DNA of 64,000 nucleotides from BOG-908 sp963850605. GTDB taxonomy: Bacteria > Pseudomonadota > Alphaproteobacteria > Acetobacterales > Acetobacteraceae. Shown here piece after piece: positions 54,301 to 64,000 of the stretch. The position numbers and the translations under genes were made by a program. The first letter of the stretch is position 1; each line of letters opens with the position of its first letter. The DNA lies in assembly GCA_963850605.1 (NCBI GenBank), contig CAWKLX010000005.1:62001-126000 (forward strand), read 5' to 3'. The notes under the pieces were generated by a model. The model saw only the letters and a list, made by a program, of their open reading frames with translations. It was not told the origin of the DNA and searched no databases.

Positions 54301-57300
54301 CCGGTGCCGTAGATGGCCGGCGTATTCAAAACAAGGTCGGTGGTGCCAGTATTAAGCTGCACGCTGCCGATGATGTTGACCTGGCTGGTCGCCGTCAGCG
54401 CCAATTGCTGGGCGGCGGGAATGCCGGCCAGGGCGTTGCCGTTCAGCAGTGTGGAGAGGGTTTGTGGCGTGAAATTTAGGCCGGGGGGCAGGTTTGTGCC
54501 CTCACTCGCCAGCGATGCAGGTGTGCCAATGTTGATCGTGGCCACTGCGATCGAGGCGTAGGCGGCGCCGATCGTCGCCGGCGCCGATATCGACCTGCGT
54601 GCCGGATGGTGCGACGAAATTCAGGCTGCCGCTGGCCAGCAAAGTGGCCTCATCACCAAGGGTAATGGAAGCCCCGGAATTCCCCCCTGAGGTGGGCAGG
54701 AACACTTGCCGACCGGCACTGACGTTGAGCACCGGGCCCACATTGCCTGCAACAGTCTCCTCGGTGAAATAGTAACCGTTGGTCACATCGTATGCCGCTG
54801 GCCCAGAGCCGATCGTGGTCAGGGTGGCCTTCGGCGAGACGATAATGGCGCCCTGGCCGGCAGCCCCAACATTGGATGGGAGTGCCGTCAACAAGATGTC
54901 GCCGGCCGAGAGGGTCGCGTAAGGCAGCACCTTCACACTCGCCGTGTCCGCCGTGATCGTTACAGTGTTGCTGGGTGCGAGCACGCTGAGCGTGCCGCCG
55001 ATCACCAAACGCGGCACATCGAGTGCGCTGATGGTGGCGGCGTCCAGCGTGACCACGCCCGGTGTCATGGTATTACCCGGGGCCAGCAGCAGGTTGGTCG
55101 GCACGGTCATTGTGCCGAGTTTTTCCTGCTGCTCGTCGATCTCCAGCGTGGCGCCGTAGCCGCCGGTATCGGGCGTTTTCAGCAGGTTCGCGGGTGCGAC
55201 GGCCAGCGCGATCTGGGTGCCTCCGACGCTGGGATAGCGCAGCAAAAGGGTTTTGGCGTCCTGCGGCAGGAAGGGGCGCGGTGTGCCGGTCAGGGCAGCC
55301 TGGGCGATTTCGAAAGCGCTGTAGGTCTCCTCGTCGTATTGGGAGAGCTGGCTGTACTGCGGTACCGCTGGTGAACAGCGCGGCCACTGGCGTTGGGCTG
55401 CTGATGGCGGTGCCGGCAAAAGAGAGTGTGACGGGTGCGGCGGTCGTAAAATTGCCGGCGTAGAGCGACGTGTTGATCGGTTGCGGGCTGCTGGTCAGCT
55501 CCACCCGGTAGCCGCCCTGTTGCAGCGCGTAATAGGCGGGCAGCAGCGTATAGGTGCCCGCTGCCAGGCCCGGGACCTCGCCCGCCGTGACCGTGATCTG
55601 CTCCCCGGTCTGGGTGGGCGTGTAAGGCGCATCGCTGGCCGAGGGCGCCGGTGCGTAGGCGGATTGGTAGCCGGGCAGGATCGCATAAACCTGGTCGCCG
55701 CTGCGGACCGGCTTGATGGCGGTGACCTGGGCGCCCGCGTTGGCGATAGCCGCGCCGCCATTGATGTCGAGCAGCGGCGTGGTGAGTACGTCGGCGGTGC
55801 CGCCGCGGCCGAAGATGAAGCCCGCGCCGGTCAGCGTGCCGCCGCCGCGCAGGTCGATCGTGGCGCCGGATTGCGCGTCGAGCGACTGGGACTGCACTAC
55901 GATCTGAGGTGGAGGCAAGGTACGCGTGCCGCCGGGTGTCTGGTAGGTGACGCCGTCCACGGTGCCGCCATACGGCACGCTTTGGTCGGCGAGGCTGACC
56001 GAGGTAATACTGTCGGGGCCGAGCACGACTTGGCTGGGCTCGCTCAGGCCACTGTTCGTGGTCCCGTCCGAGAGCGTGATCTCGCCTTGGGGCGCGCGCA
56101 ACACACCGTCTTGCAGGATGGTGTCGGCCAGCAGGGTTAGCGAACCGCCGACCGAATAGGGCGCCTGGGGTGCTGCGCCGCCGAGCCCCTGGACGGTGAT
56201 GGTATGACCCAAGGTGGCCGGGCCGTTCATCTCGGTATTCAGGCCGGCGAGCAGCACTTCCGACTGGCCGTTGGTGGGGTAGAGCTGGGCGGCGGTGAAG
56301 CTGTAGTCGCCGATGCTGGTGAGCGTGCCGGCGACCAGGGAAGGATCGCTTGTGCCGAGCAGGCGGATATCGCCGGTTGAGGAGAAGGCGGCCGTGGCGA
56401 AGCCGAAGCCCGAGCTGAAGACGGGGTTCAGCGGTGCGCCGAAACCGGGCGCGGTAGGGTGGTTTAGGGGAGATGCGTTGACGCCCACGTTGGCGCTGCC
56501 GCCCAGATCGACCATATTGCCGATCTCGATGAGGTCGGCCGACACTTGCAATGTCGAGAAGCTCGCGATGTAGGGGGCAAGCGGCTGGAGGTCCTTTGTG
56601 CCGCTATCCACAAAGGTGGTGTAGCCAGCAAACACGACGTGCGGTGAGGTGATCTGCACCACGCCGTAGGGCGACGTATCGCCGATGATGCCAGGTACTG
56701 AAAGTCAGGCTGCGGGCCGTGTGCAGCGACACGTTGCCGTCGAAGATCACGCCGCCACCGATCGCATCGAAGGTCACGGCATCCAGGCCCGCTGCATCGA
56801 TCTGCTGCTGGGAGATGCGGGCCAGGCCATAGCTGGCCGGCGGTGGTGTGTCGCCGGCCTGGGCGGTGTCAGGCTGTATGGCGACTGCCTGGTTCGAGAC
56901 CAGGACTTCCCGCGGCTGGAACACGGTGGTCGGGATGTTGGCATAGTAGGCAAGCTCGATCGGGTCGATCGTGAGACCGAGCGAGCCGCCCGCAGCCTGA
57001 GCATCGCCGGCATGGGCGAGCACGGTCCCGTCCAGGGCGATGCCGGACAGCGAACGGGCTGTTATAGTTCCGCCCGCGCCGGCCAAGGTTACCGGATGGG
57101 ACGCGGCCAAGACCGTTCCGGACTCGACCGTGTTGGGCACCACATCGAGAACGGCCGCCGCGCCATTGGCGTCCAGGGTCGCGCCCGGGCGAAGTATGAT
57201 CTGGGCCCAGGTGGATTGGGCGGCGTTCAAGGGGTTGTAACCGCCCAGTGCAATCGTGCCGCCGGAGGAGACGGAGCCGAAGCGGCGGCCGAATGAGTTC

Positions 57301-60300
57301 GTTTGCACGACCGCCTGACCGGAAACGTCGATCAGGCTGCCGGCACCGATCCATTCCGAGACTCCGGCCTGGAACTCGGAGAGAGTGGTTGTCGGAGTAT
57401 TCAGGCCGCTGGCCGTGTTGAACGTATCGACACGCGTATTGCCGATGCTCACCGCGCCGGCATGGGCGGTCAGCGTGCCGTAGACGCTCACCTGGCCGTA
57501 GCCGGCCACCGCGATGGACTGCTTGGGGTCGACGGTGACTTGGGCGCCGGCGCCCACTGTGACGGTACCGCCGCCACTTATGTTCGTGTTGTTCGGGTTG
57601 GCGACGGAGAGCAGACTGACGCTAGCGCCACCGGCACGCTGTACTAGCACGTCGCTGCCGCGGCTGGGGGTGTAGAGCGCAGGCAGGATGATCGCGTAGG
57701 CTTGTGAGGGATCGCCGCCGGTGGGCACGTTCAACAGGCCGTTGGCGACATAAACGGGTTCGGCGGCCGTGACCTGCGCCCCGGGCAGCACGTCGATAGC
57801 TTGAATACCGTTAACGATGTAGCGCGAGAAGCCGGTGTTGAAGAACGCGCTTCCCAAATTGACGACGGTGCCAGCCGTCGAGTTCAGGCCGGACGTGCCG
57901 ATGTTGAAATCGGGCGCGCTGACCGTGAGTGTGCCACCGCCGGCGTTGCCATAGCCGAGGAACGTCGCATCCAACGTGACCGGTGCGGTTCGAGGCACGC
58001 CGCTGATCAGGACCGCGTCGGCCTGCACCGTCACCGAGCCGCCTGCGGCAGCCTGCGTGCCGCCCCCGGCCAGGAACCCGCCCCCCGACGAGACGTCGAT
58101 TCGTGCGCCGGCGGGTAGGTTCACGCTGCCGGCAGTGATGATGGACACGGTGCCGCCATTGGCGTGGCCCAGCCCCGCCAAGTGGTTGGGGTCGAGCTGC
58201 GCGTTGGTGAACACGCCGCGTGCATCCAGCATCACGCCCGGGGTCAGCGTGATGGAGGTAGCCGTACCGACTGGCCCTTGAAGGCCATTCTGGTCGGTCA
58301 GCGTGATCGCGCCGCTGCGGGCGGTGAGCGACGCGTTGATGGCGATATTGGCGCCGGTCAGCGACAGCGTGCCGCCATCGGCCACCGCCAGCGTGGCGGA
58401 GACGGTGATGTTGCCGCTCGTGCTGAGCGCGAAATTGGCGAGCGCGCCGGCGTTCAGCGTGTTCGAGTTGATCGTGATGCTGCCTGGGACGGGTACGGCA
58501 CCGGCCGGGATGGGGACGATCGAGACCGGGCTGGAGACAGGCGTCAGCTGCAACTGGCCGGTCTGGTAATTGCCGACCAGCAATGCGCCCGATTGTGGCA
58601 CGACCGTCTGGGCCAGGAGGTAGGGGTCGGTGACGCTGCCGGGCCGTGGTCCGATCTGGTTCTGGCCGAGGGTGACACCGGCATAGATGCTGCCGGCTAT
58701 CTGTTGCGTGGCGCCGGTGAGGGTGAGCGAGCCCGCGTCACGGCCGACGGTGTAGCCGGGGTCGGTCAGGGTCGCTGGCGTCAGCAGCGGGTTGTCGTAC
58801 ACATTGGTCACGTGCCAGCGTGCGTGATCGACGGTGAAGCCGGTGTAGAGGCCGCTATAGACCAGGGTGGCTGGCGCGGTATTGACGTTGTAGATCACGC
58901 CATCGGTAGTCTGGACGTAGCTTTGCGGCACGGCGCCGGGCGCGTAGCTGACAGCGCCGCCTTGCAGGTTGATGACCGAGCCAGGCTCGGTGACGATGGT
59001 GCCGAGGCTCGTGGTGACGGTGCCGTTCAGGCTCACGCTGGTTTGCGCCTGCAGCGTGACCTGGCCGCCGATGGCCGTCAGTTCCTCGATACCGTGCGGC
59101 ACCTGGCCCAGGAAGCCACCAACCTGGAGCAGGCCGCCCGGCGTGTAGATATTGCCGGCGTAGGCGCCACTGGCGATTTCGACCAGTGTTCGGGCATCGA
59201 CATTGACGTTGGCGCCCTTCAACCCGCCGGTGCGGTTGGACGCGCTCTCGCTCAACTGGAAGGGCTGCACGTTGACCAGCAGACTGTTGATGCTGGCCGG
59301 CAGTAGCGCGCTTGTCGTGCCCGAGACGTCCAGCGTGGCACCGGACGCGAGCGTGAGCTGGCTGCCCGCGCCCACCGCGATCTGGCCGCCTTGCGCCTGG
59401 ACCAGGGCGCCCGCGCCGACTGCGACGGACCCATAGGTCGAGATTTCGATCCGGCTCTCGCCCAACTGGTCGGGCAAAAGGTCGTGGTTGTTGAGTTGCG
59501 GGTTGGTGGTGGCGTTGACGGATCCGGAGACGGCGCGCGCGGCATTGGCGGCGAGGCTATTGGCCACGTTGGCGGCTCGCGCGCTGTTCAGCTCGGTCTG
59601 GCCGTTATCCTCGGGTTCGATCTCAGTGACGGAGTTGGCCGCCAGGGTCACGCTGGCCGTGGGATCGCTGCCGTCGGTAGGGGTCAGGAAATGGATAGTG
59701 CCGCGCGTGTTCACCGTTGTGGTGGAAAGCAGAACGCCGGATTGGGTGAGTGCGTGGCCGATGAACGATATGTCGCCCTGGTCGGCGACGACGATGCCGC
59801 TATTTGCGACCGATCCGGTGGTGAAGACGCCTGCCGTGCCGACATTGCTGGCCGCCACCTCGCTGCCGAGCGTGGTGGAGAGGATGTTGCCGGAGGTGAC
59901 CGAGCCGGCAAAACCCGGGCGTAGGGTGAAGGCTTGGCCCGCGGCCAGCACCGTCTGGCCCAGCGGCGTGGCGATCAGCCCGGCATTGGCGACGTTGCCA
60001 CCGAGCAGCATGACATAGCCGCCCGCGTTGGTTCCGGTGGGTGCGGCTGTCTGGATTGAGGCGCCCGCATCGACTGTGATTGGACTGGATGTGCCGTTGA
60101 TGAAAGTCGGCGCGTAGTAGTTCTTGAGCTGCGTGACCGGGTCCGCGCCCACGACCTGCGCCCCATACAAGTTGAAGCTGATGTTGCCAGAAGCATCGGT
60201 GCTGAACTGCTTGGGGGCGATGACGGACGTGGCGGCGATCAGCGAGCCGACATTGACCGTGGAGCCGGCGCCGAAGGCGATACCGTTCGCGTCCAGTACA

Positions 60301-60929
60301 TAGACTTTGCCCTGCGCATGGATCGCGCCGAGGACTTGCGACGGATTGGCGGTGGGATCGGTGACCGTATTGATGGCGATCCAGGAGCTGGCCAGGGTGC
60401 CGCCCCCGCTTTGGTCGAAGTTGAGCGTCGTGTGAGCGCCGACATTGAAGGTCTGCCAGGCAAGGCGCGCCACCGGGGCCGTCTGCTTGACGGTTACCGA
60501 GACGCCGGAGGGGCGGGTGACAATGCCGCCCACGTTCGCGGGGTCGTCCGGAGTAAGCGCGCCCTGCCATAGTGCGGTGCCTGACACGGCACCTGGAGCG
60601 GCCTGCAGGCCGCGACCAGAGCCATATCCGTCGACGATGACAGGACTCGGCCCTGTCGGTCCGGCTTTGGCCGCCGACGCCAGGGCGGCGGACAGGCTAT
60701 GATATTGCGCGGTGGCGCGGACCAGGTTCTGGGCGCCCAGAGCCGCATGGGCGCTGGCGGTAATGCCGGCTGCTGGCGAGACCGCGGCCTGGGCGGCGCG
60801 GCTGGCCGAAGCGAGCGCCTGAGACAGCGATTTATGGACTGAGCCTGCACGCGCCGGCGAGGCGACCAAAAGGGCGGTGAGGCTGACGCCGTGCAAGAGG
60901 GCGAGGCGCGTTGGCGTGGTATTCGGCAA
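48360..60929 (-). CDS. Giant filamentous-haemagglutinin-type TpsA exoprotein (frame broken three times)
   Basis: The N-terminus (residues 1-30, MPNTTPTRLALLHG then a hydrophobic leader ending SPARA) is followed by the TPS secretion domain: VSVTVKQTAPVARLAWQTFN, GAHTTLNFDQ and VLDANGIAFGAGSTVNVGSL. Thousands of residues of beta-helical repeats follow, rich in Gly, Ala, Thr, Ser and Asn. The C-terminus ends EVEVSVVPETEDEKRRRHHV. Three frames meet at about 56699, 55366 and 54580. Each needs one base removed (12,570 nt in all), giving about 4,188 residues. No gene for an immunity protein or toxin-like C-terminal domain is seen. It is likely secreted through TpsB (40521-42110) and surface exposed. 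Its start is 108 nt after the radical SAM gene. Confidence 0.88.
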
Positions 60930-61037
60930 GGGAAATCCGCCCGGAGTGTTCCGTCTGCTTAGCAGAGGTGGGTGGGTTCCCTAGCATTCTGGCGGGGATT
61001 GTCATGGAAGCTTCATGGAGCAGCCATCTTTGGTTCG

Positions 61038-62180
61038 TCAGAGGAGGAGGCTCAGTTGCGGTTGTGTCGGGGCTGCAGCGCCCGGCACCAAGAAATGCTT
61101 TGTTTCCAGCGGCGCCCGCTCGGAAAAGCCCCATTGCCGCGCGGCTCTGGCAAAGCGTTTGGCGAGCAGGTCCGCATAAGCGCCTTGGCCGCGGAATCGT
61201 TCATGAAACGCGCTGTCATTGAGCGCGCCGGCGCGGGTGTCCCGAACGAGGTTGAGCACGTGGCGCGCGCGGTCCGGATAGTGAGTAGCCAGCCAGTCCT
61301 CGAACATCTGGCGCAGTTCGTGCGGCAAGCGGAGCAGAACATAGCCGGCATGCTGCGCGCCGGCGCGGGACGCGCGCTCCAGAATGCGTTCCAGTTCGGC
61401 ATCGTTCAGGCCGGGGATCATCGGTGCCGCCAGCACGGCAGCCGGCACGCCGGCTTGGGTGAGGGCAGCGATGGCGGCAAGACGGCGTTCGGGCGTGGCG
61501 GCGCGGGGCTCCATGCGGCGGGCGAGGGATGCATCGAGCGTGGTGACGGACAGATAGACGCGGGCCAGGCCCCTTGCGGCCATGCGCTGCAGGATGTCGA
61601 GGTCGCGCAGCACGCCGGCGGATTTTGTGACGATGCTGACCGGATGAGAAAAGCGTTCCAGCACTTCCAGGACTGAGCGGGTAAGTTTGAGGGTACGTTC
61701 GACCGGCTGGTAAGGGTCGGTGTTAGAGCCGAGCGCCATCGGCTTGCAGACATAGCCCGGGCGGCGGAGCTCGCGTTCGAGCAGGCTGGCGACGTCCGGC
61801 TTGAAGACGAGCTTGGTTTCAAAGTCGAGCCCAGGCGAGTAGCCGAGATAGGCGTGGGTTGGGCGGGCGTAGCAGTAGACGCAGCCATGCTCGCAGCCGC
61901 GATAGGGATTGACGGCGCGGTCGAAGCCGATGTCGGGCGAGTTGTTCCAGGAGATGACGGTCTTCGATGCATCGCGCGCCAGGGTGGTGGGCAGGGGTGG
62001 CAGGTCTGCCAAACCGTCCAGCGTGTCCCAGCCGTCGTCGAAAGGTTCGGCGGTGCGGGTGTCGAACCGATTGGGCGGATTGGAGGTCGCGCCCCGGCCA
62101 GCAGGTTTGCCGCAGGACGCTATGGCGTGCGGCGGGATGGGCTGACGGGGCGCGGACGAGAATGCGTGGGCCTGCCGCAT
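61038..62180 (-). CDS. PA0069-type radical SAM protein
   Basis: 380 residues. The 4Fe-4S cluster motif is NPYRGCEHGCVYCYARPTH (C-x3-C-x2-C). Further family segments are VFKPDVASLLERELRRPGY, LGSNTDPYQPVER and VVLAAPMIPGLND-like LAAPMIPGLNDAE. These proteins, related to spore photoproduct lyase, are widespread and their function is unknown. The ATG at 62180 (M-R-Q-A-H-A-F) follows GAGAGAA. It lies directly upstream of the haemagglutinin gene, but co-function is unlikely. Confidence 0.93.
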   Translation of the reverse strand: MRQAHAFSSAPRQPIPPHAIASCGKPAGRGATSNPPNRFDTRTAEPFDDGWDTLDGLADLPPLPTTLARDASKTVISWNNSPDIGFDRAVNPYRGCEHGCVYCYARPTHAYLGYSPGLDFETKLVFKPDVASLLERELRRPGYVCKPMALGSNTDPYQPVERTLKLTRSVLEVLERFSHPVSIVTKSAGVLRDLDILQRMAARGLARVYLSVTTLDASLARRMEPRAATPERRLAAIAALTQAGVPAAVLAAPMIPGLNDAELERILERASRAGAQHAGYVLLRLPHELRQMFEDWLATHYPDRARHVLNLVRDTRAGALNDSAFHERFRGQGAYADLLAKRFARAARQWGFSERAPLETKHFLVPGAAAPTQPQLSLLL

Positions 62181-62265
62181 TAAGGGTTCTCTCTTCGTTC
62201 CAGCGAAGGATTGCTGGTCCCGGGCGCGCCAGTCAAGAACGAAATGTGAACCTACGCGAGATTTC

Positions 62266-63000
62266 TCAGGTGTGGCTGAGGTCGGGCGTTCGTGGGGCGA
62301 AATGCGGCACCGGAGCGTTCGGCCCACCTGGCATGGTTGGGGATGGCATGAAGTTGGGGATTGGGCTGCCGTTGACCGGATAGGTGTTGTCCAAGATGGC
62401 ATAGCTGCTCATCCGGCCAGTCCGATCAAAATAGATGTGGAGGATGCGCGATTCGACAGTGCCGTCGTGGCGGTGAATCCAGCCGTAGGCGATCTCACTG
62501 GTGCCGGCCTGGGCGCCCAGCACATGCAGACCTTGCATGATCGGCATGCCGAAGAGGGCGATAGCCTCGTTTCGCGTCGTCTGGCCCTGATGCAACTCGG
62601 CCAGCCGTCCTTCGTCGATGGCTGCCGTCACTTCGCCCGGGATGCTATTCTTCAGGTCGTAGGCGACGAGCCTGTCGCTCAGAAAAACGAACAAGCCGGA
62701 CTTAAAGGGGTGGGGGCCGCGCAGGCCGGTGCCGAGCGGTGCGAAGAAGTAATTCAGGGTCGTCACCTGCAATGGCGTGCCGGGTGCGACCAGGGTGGCG
62801 GTGGGTTTGGCGATGCCGCGCAGCGTGGATTGCCGTGCCGGTGGCCCCAGCGCAGCTTCGGCCTGGGCCACCGTCGTCTGATTGAGGACGAACGTGCCGA
62901 CAACGGACTGCATGTAGTCGTGGCCGACGGGCTGGGGTGCCGCCACGCATCCGGCTAGCGCGGCCAGCAGAAACGACAGGCAGGCTGGGCGAAGGCGCAT
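62266..63000 (-). CDS. Predicted outer-membrane lipoprotein of unknown function
   Basis: 244 residues. The signal ends LLAALAGC (lipobox with lipid-attachment Cys about residue 17). The body has two similar halves starting VVGTFVLNQTTVAQAEAALG and LAELHQGQTTRNEAIALFGM, a pattern like SmpA/BamE-type repeats (T-x-x-E-A/V-x-x-x-L-G). A BamE-related lipoprotein is therefore a reasonable guess. It sits 5 nt before the end of phaZ in the reading direction and may be co-transcribed with it. Confidence 0.72.
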   Translation of the reverse strand: MRLRPACLSFLLAALAGCVAAPQPVGHDYMQSVVGTFVLNQTTVAQAEAALGPPARQSTLRGIAKPTATLVAPGTPLQVTTLNYFFAPLGTGLRGPHPFKSGLFVFLSDRLVAYDLKNSIPGEVTAAIDEGRLAELHQGQTTRNEAIALFGMPIMQGLHVLGAQAGTSEIAYGWIHRHDGTVESRILHIYFDRTGRMSSYAILDNTYPVNGSPIPNFMPSPTMPGGPNAPVPHFAPRTPDLSHT

Positions 63001-63005
63001 TTGGA

Positions 63006-64000
63006 TCAGGCGGCTTCCTGGATCATGGCCCGCATTTTCGGGTAGATTGTTCCGGTCCAGGCACGGCCGCTGAACACCCCGTAATGGCCCGCGCCAGTCT
63101 GCAGATGGTAGGATTTGCGTGTGGCGGGGATGTTCCGGCAGAGGTCCAGCGCCGCCATTGTCTGGCCCACCCCACAAATGTCGTCCCGCTCGCCTTCGAC
63201 AACCATGAGCGTGGTGCGGCGTATGGCGGCCGGATCGACGGTGCGGCCGTGCCAGGTCATCTTTCCGTCCGCCAGATCGTGGCCCTGGAAGACGCGCTCG
63301 ACCGTCTCGAGGTAGAATTCCGCAGGCAGGTCGGCGACCGCAAAATATTCGTCGTAAAAGCGGCGGTGGGCGGCCGCCCCTTCCGTATCGTCTGTAAACA
63401 AGCGGCGGAGTTGGCCAAGCTGGGCGTTGATGTGGCGGTCGGCGTTCATCGCCATGAACGAGGCGAGTTGGTAAAAACCGGGATACACGCGCCGGCCTGC
63501 GCCGGCGTAGCGGGACGGGACGGACGAGATCGCTTTCCGCTCGTAATCGGCGATCGTCTGCTTCTTGGCGAGCAGGTTGACCCGGGTGGGGCTGAGCCGC
63601 GTGTCGATCGGGCCGGCCATGAGCGTTAGGGTACGCGGGGTGGCCGGGTTGCGGTCGGCGGCCATGATGGCTGTGGCCATGAGCGCCTGGACGGCCGGTT
63701 GACAGATGGCGAGCAGGTTTGTGCCCGGGCCGAGTGCCTCGAGGCAATGAATAAGCTCGTCCACATATTCGTCCAAACCAAAGCGTCCGGCCATAACGGG
63801 GACGTCACGCGCGTTGCGCCAGTCGGTGATGTAGACGTCGAAATCGGCCAGCATGGTCTGCACGGTGGGGCGCAGCAAAGTGGCGAAATGGCCCGACATG
63901 GGGGCGACCACCAGCACTTTGGGTTGCGGCGTCAGGCAGTCTTTTTCGAAATGCAGCAGGTCGCAGAACGGGGTTGAGGCGGCGATGACTTCCCGCACGG
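63006..64000 (-). CDS. phaZ: Intracellular polyhydroxyalkanoate depolymerase, partial
   Basis: At least 330 residues, open at the right edge, so the N-terminus is missing. It degrades stored polyhydroxybutyrate. VYITDWRNARDVPVMAGRFG is a family segment, LLAICQPAVQALMA carries the nucleophile cysteine in the lipase-like box, VEGERDDICGVGQT holds the acid, and QTGAGHYGVFSGRAW the histidine. This matches the cysteine-nucleophile PhaZ of Ralstonia. An internal GTG at 63998 could start a short form, but the usual protein is over 400 residues. Confidence 0.92.
   Translation of the reverse strand, partial: VREVIAASTPFCDLLHFEKDCLTPQPKVLVVAPMSGHFATLLRPTVQTMLADFDVYITDWRNARDVPVMAGRFGLDEYVDELIHCLEALGPGTNLLAICQPAVQALMATAIMAADRNPATPRTLTLMAGPIDTRLSPTRVNLLAKKQTIADYERKAISSVPSRYAGAGRRVYPGFYQLASFMAMNADRHINAQLGQLRRLFTDDTEGAAAHRRFYDEYFAVADLPAEFYLETVERVFQGHDLADGKMTWHGRTVDPAAIRRTTLMVVEGERDDICGVGQTMAALDLCRNIPATRKSYHLQTGAGHYGVFSGRAWTGTIYPKMRAMIQEAA

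Noticed and set aside
48594..60072. Long plus-strand open frames opposite the haemagglutinin gene
   Set aside because: They are high-GC shadows of the real minus-strand gene, with Arg/Gly/Ala-rich meaningless translations.
48360..60929. Repetitive sequence as a possible CRISPR or tandem-repeat array
   Set aside because: The repeats are degenerate protein-level beta-helix repeats in coding sequence, with no regular spacers or fixed period at the DNA level.
60995..61030. Possible Pho box (TTGTCATGGAAGCTTCATGG) before the haemagglutinin gene
   Set aside because: The second half-site is weak, and it is oriented on the plus strand, away from the minus-strand gene it would control.

Overview
The window is high-GC bacterial DNA with dense, often overlapping genes. 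It looks like an alphaproteobacterium, most likely family Acetobacteraceae. That assignment rests on overall gene content, codon style and a dispersed AT-rich hairpin repeat I associate with that family; no rRNA or other decisive marker is present.

Region 1 (about 1-28.7 kb) is an energy and stress island. A minus-strand run encodes phosphoketolase, class I fructose-bisphosphate aldolase, a histidine-type phosphatase and a laterally mobile 'N-ATPase' type F1Fo ATP synthase (atpD, C, I, R, B, E, F, A, G; the last runs off the left edge). Most neighbours overlap by 4 nt. Further right are an SPFH/stomatin protein, a PRC-barrel protein, a six-helix membrane protein, an aldehyde dehydrogenase remnant, oleate hydratase, an Mla/Mce lipid transporter, a triple-BON protein, a SulP transporter, a GH65 glycoside phosphorylase, a HicA-like/release-factor-like fusion, a stand-alone CheB and a cyanide-insensitive-type bd oxidase (cioAB). 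A 17-bp box with consensus close to AGGTAGTTTCCGAACCT occurs ten times here, nearly always 50-160 bp before a gene or operon and pointing at it. It looks like the operator of one regulon, possibly for a FixJ-like (NarL/LuxR family) regulator responding to oxygen or redox state.

Region 2 (29-36 kb) is mostly housekeeping: a DUF2189 membrane protein, DNA polymerase I (its 3'-5' exonuclease carboxylates appear lost), a zf-CHCC protein, an alpha/beta hydrolase, tRNA-Arg(CCG), a diguanylate cyclase and a small secreted protein.

Region 3 (36-61 kb) is an export locus. A minus-strand operon encodes a TpsB (FhaC/ShlB) outer-membrane transporter, a DUF2341-LamG-ExbB fusion, ExbD, TonB, a periplasmic coiled-coil protein and a parvulin isomerase. 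Divergent from it, behind a tandem Pho box, are two paralogous large PstS-like secreted binding proteins, each with its own terminator. These are followed by the type II secretion minor pseudopilins gspH, I, J, K and a 12.6-kb filamentous-haemagglutinin (TpsA) gene. The set resembles the phosphate-controlled Hxc T2SS / PdtA-PdtB / ExbB2-ExbD2 neighbourhood of Pseudomonas aeruginosa, and is the strongest candidate here for an unusual system.

Region 4 (61-64 kb) has a PA0069-type radical SAM protein, a lipoprotein and the 3' part of an intracellular polyhydroxyalkanoate depolymerase.

At least nine apparent frame breaks fall in six genes (xfp, the PRC-barrel gene, mlaE twice, exbB, the first pstS-like gene, tpsA three times). 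Each is resolved by removing one base, which suggests either systematic single-base insertions in the assembly or an unusual decay pattern. I therefore describe each affected gene as one unit.
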